Both the position numbers and the translations under genes were made by a program. 64,000 nt of DNA from CAZAQK01 sp046344715 (lineage in GTDB: Bacteria; Pseudomonadota; Alphaproteobacteria; Rickettsiales; SXRF01), in NCBI GenBank assembly GCA_046344715.1, contig JBKDKX010000017.1:1-64000 (forward strand), written 5' to 3'. Shown here in pieces: positions 15,723 through 24,593 of this stretch (its first letter is position 1; each line of letters opens with the position of its first letter). The notes under the pieces are model-generated. The model ran no database searches and had not been told where the DNA came from. It saw only the letters and a program-made list of their open reading frames with translations.

Positions 15723-17165
15723 CTAACGTTTTCCTAGCATTCCGCCCAGAGACTGTGTGTATTTTGCAGATAAGTTTTTCACAGTTTCGGTAGCTGTTTT
15801 GCTGATACCCAGCGAGCCGTCTAAATCTTTTATCATCGATCGGCCGCCATTCAGCCCTTTGCGTGCCCATTCCGGAGTTTTTTCAACAACACCGTACTTT
15901 GAGAAGGTATATCCCTGACCTAATATTGGAACATATTCAGGGCCAGCCAGACTTTTTGCAATGTATGGGGCCTGTCGCATCAGGCTATCAAACGCGTAGC
16001 AAACGATAATTAACACGAGCAGGCGATACACAATGTAGAATACAAATTCGCCTTCCATTGCGATACTAGCCGCCGGAATCATTTTTTCCGCATCATCAGG
16101 GTCTGATGGATCAAACGAACTATTTTCACAAGATGCTGTTGGCCCGAGTATAGGGTCGTCAGAAAAATCGATAGGGCAAATACCCCATGAATTTACAGGG
16201 TCACTTTTGACGGCACTGTCCTTCCACAAGGAATCGTATGGGAATATTACGTCTGAAAGTTCCTGAAAGAAACCCACGAATAAATTAGTGGCAGCAAGCC
16301 ACAGTGCTATGACCGAAAACACCACGATGATCTGAATACTATAGGACATCATGTATTTTAGCCAGTTTTCAAAAAACTGGTAGGTACTGGTAAATAACAT
16401 GAAGCTGAGGAATATGGGGCTGAGTGCTATCAGGAATGCAAGAGAAGCCACGCCAATCAGGAATGTCAGCAGTGCCCGTACCAGAATGGTAAAATTGATC
16501 CACAGCCAGTATGATGCCAGCATAAACAGTGTAGGAATAAGATACCACATCACAAAAAAGAAGCCGATAACCTCAGAGTGCGCCATGGTAAATGGGCCGG
16601 TGATGGCGTCATAAACCGCCTTATCAAAGAAATTAAAAATGGGCATTAAGCTTCCGGAGCTGCCTACACCCAGCCCATGTACGTCCTGACCACCGGCTGC
16701 AACCCCGCCCCATACCCAGGCAGAGCCGTAAATCCCGAGCTGAACAAAAAACAGGAATGCGTTGCCAATAGCCCAGTATGTTTGGGTAATAAACATCCAC
16801 ACGCCGGCGATTTTCAGGAGACGAACCATGATTTCCTTTACACTCATCTGGACACTACCCATCAGCACCTGTGCACCAAAAACGGCGATGTAAAGTGTAA
16901 TAACCGCCCTGATGGTATCCTGCACTTCATCCTGAATGGCGCAGTATATTTTGCCGAGTACCTCATTGATAATTTTAGTGAAGTCACAAAATATACGGCT
17001 GAAAATATGATCAAGACCAGTGCCGCCGCTGCAGGCTGTCGCAGTGCCTACTAAATTGCCACTTGCGTTGGGGCCGGAGCAGGTGAGTGCCCAGGCGGTT
17101 TCCGGCATGAGTACCAGTAGGGCGACCAGTGCTATGGAAACCATATATGCTCTGGTGCCTGTCAT
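15723..17165 (-). CDS. virB6: VirB6/TrbL polytopic channel protein
   Basis: 480 residues from ATG 17165, which follows the virB4 stop by one base; a TTG at 17210 would overlap virB4 and is less likely. An N-terminal signal-like helix is followed by a Cys-containing periplasmic stretch (CSGPNASG...CSGGTG...FCDF...YCA) and at least five membrane helices in the TrbL/VirB6 region (about 85-310), then a soluble loop with two Cys and a last helix. It forms part of the inner-membrane channel. It is longer than the roughly 300 residues of Agrobacterium VirB6; long VirB6 forms are known in Rickettsiales. Confidence 0.9.
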   Translation of the reverse strand: MTGTRAYMVSIALVALLVLMPETAWALTCSGPNASGNLVGTATACSGGTGLDHIFSRIFCDFTKIINEVLGKIYCAIQDEVQDTIRAVITLYIAVFGAQVLMGSVQMSVKEIMVRLLKIAGVWMFITQTYWAIGNAFLFFVQLGIYGSAWVWGGVAAGGQDVHGLGVGSSGSLMPIFNFFDKAVYDAITGPFTMAHSEVIGFFFVMWYLIPTLFMLASYWLWINFTILVRALLTFLIGVASLAFLIALSPIFLSFMLFTSTYQFFENWLKYMMSYSIQIIVVFSVIALWLAATNLFVGFFQELSDVIFPYDSLWKDSAVKSDPVNSWGICPIDFSDDPILGPTASCENSSFDPSDPDDAEKMIPAASIAMEGEFVFYIVYRLLVLIIVCYAFDSLMRQAPYIAKSLAGPEYVPILGQGYTFSKYGVVEKTPEWARKGLNGGRSMIKDLDGSLGISKTATETVKNLSAKYTQSLGGMLGKR

Positions 17166-17166
17166 A

Positions 17167-19587
17167 TTAATAAAACTCTGGCAGGCTGGAGTATGGTCCG
17201 CCTGCGGCAATCAGATTTTTTATATCTCCAGCAAGGATGGAATGCACATCATCCATACCTTCCAGATTAATCCTTATCCCGATGGAGTCATGTGCTTTTC
17301 TCAGCAAGAAATCACCTTTTTGTCTATCCATTCGCCCTAACATTCTTGAGTGAATGGGCGTGATATCAAAAAGATCGGATTCATAATTTTGCAGTACGTC
17401 ATCAGGTACGATGATGCGTGTGGCACTAACCTGCGCCAATGTATGCAGCGTATGTGCTGCCATCGCTTCAGGTGTTGCTTTAATGCGGCTGAATACCACA
17501 ACATTGTTTTGCCGTAGCATTTCAAGCAAGCTTTCAAGACGTGGTGCAAAGAAACTGTTTTCAAGGAGATCCAGTGCGTCGTGCAACACAATAACAGTCG
17601 GGCGGCCATCCAGCTGCGTGATAATCCGGTGCATTAGGTAAGAAACAAGGGGAATGACGAGCGGGCTTGACCGTATCTTGCTTGAGATATCAAAGCCATT
17701 CAGTCGTTGTGTATAATCGACAGATTCAACATCTGCGTCAAAAATTCCTGCATATTTTCCTCTGCCAAAATACTGCGAGAGTGCCAGATACAGTTCATTG
17801 CTGGTGGCGCGCACACTTTCTGCAAATGCGACCAGTGTTTTATGGGTATCAGGACGTTCAAAGAAGTCGGCCAGGGCTTGCCTTAGATATTCCCTAACGG
17901 TGTCGGTAATTTCTCCCGATGGCTCTATCAATGCACAGCACCATGCCAGTAAGAACGATTGATTTCTTGCGGTATTTTCCAGAGCGAAAGGATTCAGGCC
18001 TGCTCCAGCCGTCTTTTTGTCGCCATAGTTGAAGGGCTGGTATTGCCCACGTATTTTATCGAAGTAAAGACGTGAGGACTGATGACTATCAAAAACATAT
18101 ACTCTTGGGTTGTGCTTCATGCTGCTGGTCAGCAGGAAGTTTGTGTGAACCAGACTGACGGCATCATCAAAAGAATTGTAATCTATCATCAACGTATGAC
18201 CATTGTCCTGATGATGAAAATTGAAGAAATAAGGTGAATTAACAATAGTCGGCAGAAGCGCTGTGGCTTCTCCCCAGTGGTTTTTTGATGCGGTGCCATT
18301 CGGGAATATATTTAAACGGCAGAACGGCGCGATATCAGATGAAGCGAGAAGGTTTTGGCGGCGCAAGAACTCAAAATTGCCAGGCAACTGAGCCCAGAAA
18401 GCCTCTTCTAATTTAATATCTTCCCTGATAACCAGCAGCCCAACCTCGCTGAATGCCTGCTGGATTCGTGAAGCGGCACTCTCCAATTGATTCAGGTCAT
18501 CTACCAACACCGTAATAGTGGCTTGCTGTGTGCCATAAGCGGTTGCCTGATTGCCTATAGGATTTAATTTGGCTTCCAGCCCACTTTTTTGGTAGGAATA
18601 GGCGTCTTCGCTCATTTCAAAAATGAGTTTTTGTGCTTTATATGCCTTCTGTGCCATAGCGTAAGGCACATAATTGAACGACTGGCTGATAAAAAACTCT
18701 GCCGGAAATTGCAGTATCTTATCGAGCGAATGAATGGATACTTCCTGGAGATTTTTCAGTGTCAGGATGCCAGCAAATTTCTTCTCGCCTTTGTGATTCT
18801 TGGTCTCAACAGCATTGTATCCGAAAATGATCTGATGGGTGCACAGTGCCTTATCCATTAAGGTGTTGGTTACGGGGAATGTTTCTGCCCGTAAATTGCA
18901 CAACGTTCCTAAAAATTCTAAAGGCTCAGAGAAAAATGACTGTGTGCTGCGCGTGGCATCTTTTGTTTGTGTGGTGCGCTCGGTAATTTTGAGGTAGTTG
19001 GCATCATAATACCGGCGAATGGTGGTGAGTATCTGGTTAGTAAGCGTATGTAACTGGTGATGCGTTTTCTCAAGATACGCATTGCGATGCAGGCGATTTT
19101 TCATTGGAACCATAACATCCTTGAGATGTTTTTTATCTAGTAGTTCTGCGCCCTGACCATCAGACAGTATCGATATATATATTTCGTTGTGATACTGATC
19201 TTTCCAGTCGTTCTTTTCTTCCCATTTTTTATTTATGTAATTCTCCAGTTCGCCGGTAAAGGTGCTTTTGTATTGTATGGGTGTGCGGCGTCTCAGCGTG
19301 TGTATCCAGAAGCTGTATTTATTGCTACCAACCGACTCACCGATTGCCTGACGAATAATGGTACGTAGTGACGACTGATCATTCTCACTATTGTCATAAT
19401 TCAGGCCAAAATTATTATTGACGATTTTGATGATTTTAACCAGCTCACCGTTTTTTGTGAGTAACGTGTCCTGGTCATAGTGAATCGCAAAAGGAATGAA
19501 CTCATCCGGATTGGTGCACAGGCCAGATGATACAGGCGCATTTAATGCACTTGTTGTATCAGATTCTTTTTTCAACAGTGAAAACAT
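17167..19587 (-). CDS. virB4: VirB4-family protein with degenerate ATPase motifs
   Basis: 806 residues, full length for VirB4, aligned by the CagE/TrbE-type N-terminal domain (about 30-400) and the C-terminal RecA-like region. Where VirB4 normally carries GPTGSGKT, this protein reads MIDYNSFDDAVSL (about 467-478), with no Gly-rich loop and no Lys-Ser/Thr. The Walker B position reads TVIVLHDALDLLE (about 664-676), where the usual Asp-Glu is Asp-Ala. The frame is otherwise intact and other conserved blocks (FDSHQSSRLYF, GQYQPFNYG) remain, so this is not simple decay. It is probably unable to hydrolyse ATP and may have a structural role, as known for the second RvhB4 copy of Rickettsiales. A canonical VirB4 may exist elsewhere. 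Confidence 0.9.
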   Translation of the reverse strand: MFSLLKKESDTTSALNAPVSSGLCTNPDEFIPFAIHYDQDTLLTKNGELVKIIKIVNNNFGLNYDNSENDQSSLRTIIRQAIGESVGSNKYSFWIHTLRRRTPIQYKSTFTGELENYINKKWEEKNDWKDQYHNEIYISILSDGQGAELLDKKHLKDVMVPMKNRLHRNAYLEKTHHQLHTLTNQILTTIRRYYDANYLKITERTTQTKDATRSTQSFFSEPLEFLGTLCNLRAETFPVTNTLMDKALCTHQIIFGYNAVETKNHKGEKKFAGILTLKNLQEVSIHSLDKILQFPAEFFISQSFNYVPYAMAQKAYKAQKLIFEMSEDAYSYQKSGLEAKLNPIGNQATAYGTQQATITVLVDDLNQLESAASRIQQAFSEVGLLVIREDIKLEEAFWAQLPGNFEFLRRQNLLASSDIAPFCRLNIFPNGTASKNHWGEATALLPTIVNSPYFFNFHHQDNGHTLMIDYNSFDDAVSLVHTNFLLTSSMKHNPRVYVFDSHQSSRLYFDKIRGQYQPFNYGDKKTAGAGLNPFALENTARNQSFLLAWCCALIEPSGEITDTVREYLRQALADFFERPDTHKTLVAFAESVRATSNELYLALSQYFGRGKYAGIFDADVESVDYTQRLNGFDISSKIRSSPLVIPLVSYLMHRIITQLDGRPTVIVLHDALDLLENSFFAPRLESLLEMLRQNNVVVFSRIKATPEAMAAHTLHTLAQVSATRIIVPDDVLQNYESDLFDITPIHSRMLGRMDRQKGDFLLRKAHDSIGIRINLEGMDDVHSILAGDIKNLIAAGGPYSSLPEFY

Positions 19588-19639
19588 GCAAAACTAGTCC
19601 CTGACGTTTCAAGCAGCATACTAACCTAGCCATAGTAAG

Positions 19640-19659
19640 TTATCCTTAAGAAAGGATAA
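19640..19659 (-). other. Hairpin between virB2 and virB4
   Basis: Perfect 8-bp inverted repeat TTATCCTT/AAGGATAA with a four-base loop, in the 147-base gap after virB2. It lacks a U-run on the minus strand, so it is more like an RNA stabilising or processing stem that lets the pilin be made in excess of the downstream genes than a full terminator. Confidence 0.4.
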
Positions 19660-19734
19660 ACCACACCGCACCAGCAATGCTGCCAGTCCGATTATATCAG
19701 GAAATTATGACAGTTTGTTGACAGCGAGTACGAA

Positions 19735-20070
19735 TTAACAGCCTGAGAACCCACCAACTGCACCCGCAACAGTGGTAGCGTTCATGATAACGGCGATACC
19801 CACTGCTACCGTGATGGCCAGACCCCATGATACTTTGCCGAGGGTTGCACCCACGCCTACCACCAACACGGCAAGCGTTGAAAGCCCGCGGCCAAGGTTG
19901 CCAGTGAACATCCCAACAATGTTGCACAGTACGGTACCCATGGGTGTGGTTGCCATGGCCGGTGTTATCAACACCGCATAGATAGCCAGTGCCAAAAGCG
20001 TTACGGTGGCCAGTTTGAAGTAGCTGTCCAGCAAATCCTGATTTACTGCGGCTGTGGTGCTTTTCTGCAT
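19735..20070 (-). CDS. virB2: VirB2/TrbC-type conjugative pilin
   Basis: 111 residues from ATG 20070, which has AGAGGA at good spacing; a longer frame from 20148 lacks this. Long leader with hydrophobic segment ending ITPAMA|TT, then a mature pilin of about 70 residues with two membrane helices separated by a short polar loop (GMFTGNLGRGLSTLAVLVVG), the TrbC/VirB2 plan, ending in FSGC. It is the major subunit of the T4SS pilus and, as often, the first gene of the operon. A single Cys occurs in each half of the mature protein (VLCNIVG and C-terminal C), unusual enough to note. Confidence 0.88.
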   Translation of the reverse strand: MQKSTTAAVNQDLLDSYFKLATVTLLALAIYAVLITPAMATTPMGTVLCNIVGMFTGNLGRGLSTLAVLVVGVGATLGKVSWGLAITVAVGIAVIMNATTVAGAVGGFSGC

Positions 20071-20276
20071 AGTGGTACATCCTCTTTCATTTTTTACCAT
20101 GTTTGAATCATAACACAGGAATGTGACAGTTTTTTGACAAAAACCCATTATTTTTCAGATTTCTTCATATTTTTTATAAAAACAGTAAATAATATGCTTT
20201 TACAATATGCTATATCGCACATCATTCACCTAATTATATTAAGATTTTATTAAATCAGGTCTGGTAGTGGTAATTC
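20071..20276 (-). promoter_or_regulatory. AT-rich leader region upstream of virB2
   Basis: About 200 bases of AT-rich DNA with no reading frame, directly upstream of the first vir gene, where the operon promoter must lie. I see several AT-rich hexamers on the minus strand but no pair good enough to name. The motif TGACAGTTTTTTGACA on the plus strand (20122-20137) has a near copy TGACAGTTTGTTGACA just downstream of virB2 (19707-19722). Confidence 0.35.
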
Positions 20277-20465
20277 TTCTCCCTCTCCCCTTGAGGGAGA
20301 GGGTTGGGGAGAGGGGTGACATTGTCATCCTGAACGAAGTGAAGGATCTTAAGATTCTTCGCTGTGCTCAGAATGACAAACACACCCCTCACCTCGGTTT
20401 GCCTAAGGACTTAGCTAAAGCTAAATCCAAGGCAAACACGTCCTCTCCCTCAAGGGGAGAGGATA
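20277..20465. repeat. Composite nested palindrome (families D and A)
   Basis: Outer arms are family D (CTCCCTCTCCCCTTGAGGG at the left, CCTCTCCCTCAAGGGGAG at the right). Inside are a complete family A element (20323-20378) and a stem formed by GTTTGCC...GGCAAAC arms around TTAGCTAAAGCTAA. The parts are nested one within another, as if elements inserted into elements. It fills the gap between the divergent virB2 and ridA-like genes. Confidence 0.8.
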
Positions 20466-20518
20466 AGAACTTGATCTGTTGGTTGTAAAAGAAGTCTAGT
20501 TAGTAAGGATAAGTAGTT

Positions 20519-20989
20519 ATGACAAACCACATTGACAAAAAACTAGCAGAGCTTGGCATTGTGTTGCCGCCATCATCGTCACCTGCAGCCAATTATATCC
20601 CATTTGTGGTGACGGGGAATTTGGTATTTATCTCTGGTCAGGTACCAGTGAAAGATGGCAAAATTCAGGATGTGGGATATGTGGGCAAGGATTTTACGGT
20701 GGAACAGGCGCAGCTTACTGCAAAACTCTGTGGCCTTAATTTGCTGTCACACCTGAAAACAGCGTGTGGCGGTGATTTAAGCCGTGTGAAAAAATGCGTA
20801 AAACTAGGCATTTTTGTGCGGTCCGCGGAAGGTTTTGTGGATCAGCCCAAAGTGGCTAATGGGGTTTCTGATTTGATGGTTGCGGTATTTGGTGATGCCG
20901 GAAAACATGCGCGCGCTGCAGTGGGGGTGAATGAACTGCCCTTCGGCGTGGCAGTGGAAGTTGACGGCGTGTTTGAAATAACGGCATGA
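20519..20989 (+). CDS. RidA/YjgF family protein
   Basis: 156 residues, the longer type of Rid protein (with an N-terminal extension, as in the subfamily often annotated YjgF/endoribonuclease L-PSP). Conserved parts: FVVTGNLVFISGQVP (about 29-43), and ARAAVGVNELPFGVAVEVDGVFEI at the end, where the Arg binding the substrate carboxylate is present (about residue 131). Rid proteins hydrolyse reactive enamine/imine intermediates. Its stop overlaps the TraX-like gene by four bases. Confidence 0.85.
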   Translation: MTNHIDKKLAELGIVLPPSSSPAANYIPFVVTGNLVFISGQVPVKDGKIQDVGYVGKDFTVEQAQLTAKLCGLNLLSHLKTACGGDLSRVKKCVKLGIFVRSAEGFVDQPKVANGVSDLMVAVFGDAGKHARAAVGVNELPFGVAVEVDGVFEITA

Positions 20990-21783
20990 GATTTTTCTCC
21001 GGCTTATACGATAAAGCGCAGAAACAAGGCAAGGCATATACCGCGCTGGATGCGGTGAAATTACTGGCAATCATATGCATGACTATTGACCATATCGGTG
21101 CGTATATGCTGCCGGAAAACCAATGGTTGCGCGCGATTGGACGTGTGGCTCCGGTGGTATTTTTGTTTTTGGTGGGCTATTCGCGCTCTACGGAGATAAG
21201 TAGGCAATTATGGATTTATACTGCCATTACCATCGCCATCCAGCCTTTTATGGCATATCCGTTGTTCCCCATGAACATCATGGTTTCTATCATTATCGCA
21301 AGGTTGGCGTTGCGTTACTGTATCCGGCGAAATTGGCTGCCGGAAAAGGCTCATGAAATTGTAATTTTTTGTGCGGTGTTTTCAATATGCACCATGCCGT
21401 TTTTTGAGTATGGTTCAATATCCATACTGTGCGCCGTATTTGGCCGCATGGTGCGTGAAGGACACACGCGTCACCGCAGCCTTGTTATGATTTCATGCGT
21501 TGGGCTGTTTGTGTTTTGGCAGTATATTGCGGATCTTTATAGTTCTGTTCAGATGCTATACATTATTGCAAGTGTAGGGTGGATAACTCTATGGCTTAAT
21601 ACATGTTCCAATAAGGTGATTTGGCAGGCATGGGATAACAGCGCATGGAAAACAGGCATAACATTGCTCAGCCGTAACACACTGACCTATTATTTTTATC
21701 ACCGTATGATTTTTCAGCTGATAGGTGCGTTGATACTTGGGAAAACGCTGGGCTTTACGTGGATATGGATGGAGCTGGATTAG
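20986..21783 (+). CDS. TraX-family membrane protein
   Basis: 265 residues with about seven hydrophobic segments. The TraX opening is visible: LDAVKLLAIICMTIDHIGAY (about 23-42), then LRAIGRVAPVVFLFLVGYS, and near the end the family-like LTYYFYHRMIFQLIGAL. In the F plasmid TraX acetylates the N-terminus of the pilin; many bacteria carry chromosomal members of unknown substrate. It lies close to the VirB2 pilin gene on the other strand, so pilin modification is an attractive but unproven role. Translationally coupled to the RidA-like gene. Confidence 0.78.
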   Translation: MRFFSGLYDKAQKQGKAYTALDAVKLLAIICMTIDHIGAYMLPENQWLRAIGRVAPVVFLFLVGYSRSTEISRQLWIYTAITIAIQPFMAYPLFPMNIMVSIIIARLALRYCIRRNWLPEKAHEIVIFCAVFSICTMPFFEYGSISILCAVFGRMVREGHTRHRSLVMISCVGLFVFWQYIADLYSSVQMLYIIASVGWITLWLNTCSNKVIWQAWDNSAWKTGITLLSRNTLTYYFYHRMIFQLIGALILGKTLGFTWIWMELD

Positions 21784-21789
21784 CTTATT

Positions 21790-21845
21790 GTCATTGCGAG
21801 CGTAAGCGAAGCAATCCATTTAAAATCTTGCTGGATTGCTTCAAC
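21790..21845 (+). repeat. Family B palindromic element, right arm decayed
   Basis: Opens GTCATTGCGAGCG...GAAGCAATCC and has the matching GGATTGCTTC arm, but the closing GCTCGCAATGAC arm seen in other copies is lost. It begins six bases after the TraX-like gene stop. Better copies are at 47055-47132 and 48579-48665. Confidence 0.7.
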
Positions 21846-21855
21846 GGAAGAGCCA

Positions 21856-22497
21856 TTACTGATCCAGCGCGACGCTGAATTCGGCCTCGGTTTTTTCGTC
21901 AATTTCTTCCAGTGTAACACCGGGGGCCAGCTCAATAAGCGTCATGCCACTTTTCCCGATGGAAAACACGCCGAGTTCAGAAATCACCATATGCACCACT
22001 TTTTTGCCGGTGAGTGGCAAGGTGCATTCTTTTACCAGCTTGGCGGAGCCATCTTTCGCATTATGCTCCATCAGCACTACCACGCGCTTGACACCCGCAA
22101 CCAAATCCATCGCGCCGCCCATGCCTTTGACCATTTTGCCTGGCACCATCCAGTTGGCGAGATCCCCTTCATGCGAAACCTGTAACGCGCCGAGGATCGC
22201 CACATCGATATGCCCACCGCGAATCATGCCAAACGAGGTGGCAGAATCGAAATAGGAGCTGTGCGGCAGTTCGGTGATAGTTTGCTTGCCTGCGTTAATC
22301 AGGTCTGGGTCGATAGTTGCTTCGGTAGGGAAGGGACCCATGCCGAGCATGCCATTTTCACTTTGCAGTGTCACTTTCATTTCTTTGGGAATGTAGTTGG
22401 CAACCAGTGTTGGCATGCCGATGCCAAGGTTGACATAATAACCATCCTGCAATTCTTTGGCGGCACGCAGTGCCATTTCTTCTTTATTCCATGGCAT
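21856..22497 (-). CDS. scoB: 3-oxoacid CoA-transferase subunit B
   Basis: 213 residues. The catalytic Glu lies in LQSENGMLGMGP (Glu47), the family hallmark; GIGMPTLVANYIP and KVVHMVISELGVF are also typical. With subunit A it moves CoA from succinyl-CoA or another donor to a 3-oxoacid such as acetoacetate. The start lies two bases after the subunit A stop, so the two are co-translated. Exact substrate cannot be read from the sequence. Confidence 0.92.
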   Translation of the reverse strand: MPWNKEEMALRAAKELQDGYYVNLGIGMPTLVANYIPKEMKVTLQSENGMLGMGPFPTEATIDPDLINAGKQTITELPHSSYFDSATSFGMIRGGHIDVAILGALQVSHEGDLANWMVPGKMVKGMGGAMDLVAGVKRVVVLMEHNAKDGSAKLVKECTLPLTGKKVVHMVISELGVFSIGKSGMTLIELAPGVTLEEIDEKTEAEFSVALDQ

Positions 22498-22499
22498 CG

Positions 22500-23216
22500 T
22501 TATTTCTTCCTGCCTGTTGGATTTTCTTGCGTAGTAGCAAATTCAACCCGTTTTTCAAAATGCGTGCCTTTGAAAATACGCTGAACGAAAATGCCAGGGG
22601 TATGGATGTCGTTAGCACTCAATTCACCAGGTTTTACCAATTCTTCTACTTCCACCACTGTTACTTTTCCAGCCATTGCCATCATGGGATTGAAGTTGCG
22701 GGCGGTTTTACGGTAAATCAGATTACCTTCCGTATCGCCCTTCCATGCCTTGATAATAGCCAAATCAGCTTTCAGCGCGCGTTCCATTACGTAGGTTTCG
22801 CCGTCAAACACTCTGGTTTCCTTGCCATCAGCGACAATCGTACCCACACCAGTCTTGGTGTAAAATGCCGGAATGCCGCAGCCACCGGCGCGGATACGCT
22901 CAGCCAGCGTGCCTTGCGGGTTAAATTCAAGCTCCAGTTCGCCGGAAAGATATTGCTGTTCGAAGGTTTTATTCTCACCTACGTAAGACGAGATCATTTT
23001 CTTAATCTGGCGTGTTTTCAGCATGATACCGAGGCCAAAATCATCTACGCCGCAATTATTGGCAATAATGGTAAGGTTTTTAACGCCGGAATCGCGTATG
23101 GCGGTAATGCAATGCTCCGGAATACCACACAGGCCGAATCCTCCGGCCATAATGGTCATGCCGTCAAATAACAGTCCTTTAAGGGCGGAGGGGGCATCAG
23201 TGAAGGTCTTGCTCAT
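22500..23216 (-). CDS. scoA: 3-oxoacid CoA-transferase subunit A
   Basis: 238 residues. CoA-binding loop motif GGFGLCGIPEHCI (about 22-34) and the block NLTIIANNCGVDDFGLG are those of the SCOT alpha subunit; GCGIPAFYT follows at about 112-120. Pairs with the adjacent subunit B. A 225-base gap with no reading frame separates it from the divergent DUF2336 genes and should hold the promoter of this pair. Confidence 0.92.
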   Translation of the reverse strand: MSKTFTDAPSALKGLLFDGMTIMAGGFGLCGIPEHCITAIRDSGVKNLTIIANNCGVDDFGLGIMLKTRQIKKMISSYVGENKTFEQQYLSGELELEFNPQGTLAERIRAGGCGIPAFYTKTGVGTIVADGKETRVFDGETYVMERALKADLAIIKAWKGDTEGNLIYRKTARNFNPMMAMAGKVTVVEVEELVKPGELSANDIHTPGIFVQRIFKGTHFEKRVEFATTQENPTGRKK

Positions 23217-23441
23217 GGGGCGGTACTATAATGTTCTGCTTATAAAGCGCAATATCAAAAGCATGGGTAACTGGTTAAAAACAATAATAAATTTTATTTA
23301 ACTTTAACTGTTTTTTTACATGTATTTAGTAATATTAATAAATAGTGTAAAAGGAAAGTTGCCCTTTCATATTGCATTAGCGTGTTGAAGTAGTTATATT
23401 TTTGCGAATAAAAAAGTATTTCAACGCACAGGGCACTTCCC

Positions 23442-24593
23442 ATGATGAATGTAACGGGAATGGACGTTAAAAAACTAACAACTGAACCTTCAGGGCGTGT
23501 CCGCAGCATGATTGCAGCGAAGATTGCGGCTGATTATCGCTCCGGTAATTTCAGCCGTGCAGAATCTGACATTGTTGCCGATATTTTCCGTATTCTGGTA
23601 AAAGATGTCGAGAAGAAGGTACGTCGCACACTTTCCGAGCAGCTGTGCATGTGCCCTAATGTTCCGCATGATATCATCATGAAATTAGCGCAGGATGAAA
23701 CAGAAGTTGCTGTTCCCGTGCTGGAAAATTCCATTGTGCTCACCGAAGATGATTTGATGGCGATTGTCCGCAGCACGGGCGAGGTTATCAAACTGTGCGC
23801 GGTTGCCCGTCGTGATACAGTATCAGAGGGGCTTTCTGGATGTTTAATGGAAACCCGCAATGAAAAAGTACTTTCTACTCTTTTTGAAAATAAAGGTGCC
23901 AACGTATCGGAAAAAGACATGCTGTCGGCATGGAGCCAGATTTCTTCCAGCAAAACACTGCTTGAAACATTAGTGCATCGTGGTGGCCTACCGCTTACAG
24001 TAGCTGAAAAAATATACTTTGTGGTTGGTGATGACTTGAAAAGCAAGATGGCCCGTTCTTACAAAATTGGCCTGCCGATTGCTGACAAGGCGGCGAACGA
24101 CGCGCGTGAATGGGAAATGCTTGGGATATTGCCGTCTGAGGGTGCTATCAGCCCTGATAATGATGAGGATGTTGAAGACCTGATAGACCAGTTATATATG
24201 GGCAATCGCCTGACGCATTCTCTGCTTATCCGTTCGTTGTGTGTAGGTGCGCTTAGTATTTTTGAGGCGGGTGTGGCAAGGCTTGCTGGCGTACCACGTG
24301 TGAATGCACGTATTCTACTCATGGATTCAGGCATACTTGGATTTAAGGCGATATATAAGGTGGCTAACATGCCGGAGGGTTTTTACGAAGCAATCCACGT
24401 GTTGCTTAGGATAAGCCTTGAAGAAACAGAATTTGGCCGCACCAAACATGCCGACTTCCGCAAGCGTATCATTGACCGTATTTATATGGAAGGCTATCAC
24501 CGTTCAGTCGATAATATGGAATATCTGCTGTCTATTATCGGTGGTAAAATAGGTAGTGGGGGCAGGATTAATGAAACCGCAGCAGTCCATTGA
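23442..24593 (+). CDS. DUF2336 protein, first of tandem pair
   Basis: 383 residues. The DUF2336 pattern of short helical repeats is visible: VADIFRILVKDVEKKVRRTLSEQL, then NVPHDIIMKLAQDETEVAVPVLENS, LTEDDLMAIVRST (about 44-113). The family is almost confined to alphaproteobacteria and its biochemical role is poorly known; some members are linked to cell-cycle or surface regulation. The C-terminal half (about 230-380) is a second helical domain. Its stop lies 23 bases inside the next gene, which is a clear paralogue. Confidence 0.82.
   Translation: MMNVTGMDVKKLTTEPSGRVRSMIAAKIAADYRSGNFSRAESDIVADIFRILVKDVEKKVRRTLSEQLCMCPNVPHDIIMKLAQDETEVAVPVLENSIVLTEDDLMAIVRSTGEVIKLCAVARRDTVSEGLSGCLMETRNEKVLSTLFENKGANVSEKDMLSAWSQISSSKTLLETLVHRGGLPLTVAEKIYFVVGDDLKSKMARSYKIGLPIADKAANDAREWEMLGILPSEGAISPDNDEDVEDLIDQLYMGNRLTHSLLIRSLCVGALSIFEAGVARLAGVPRVNARILLMDSGILGFKAIYKVANMPEGFYEAIHVLLRISLEETEFGRTKHADFRKRIIDRIYMEGYHRSVDNMEYLLSIIGGKIGSGGRINETAAVH

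Noticed and set aside
17167..19587. VirB4 motif loss considered a sequencing error or pseudogene
   Set aside because: The frame is open over 806 residues and surrounding family blocks are conserved; a frameshift would not change only the motif residues.
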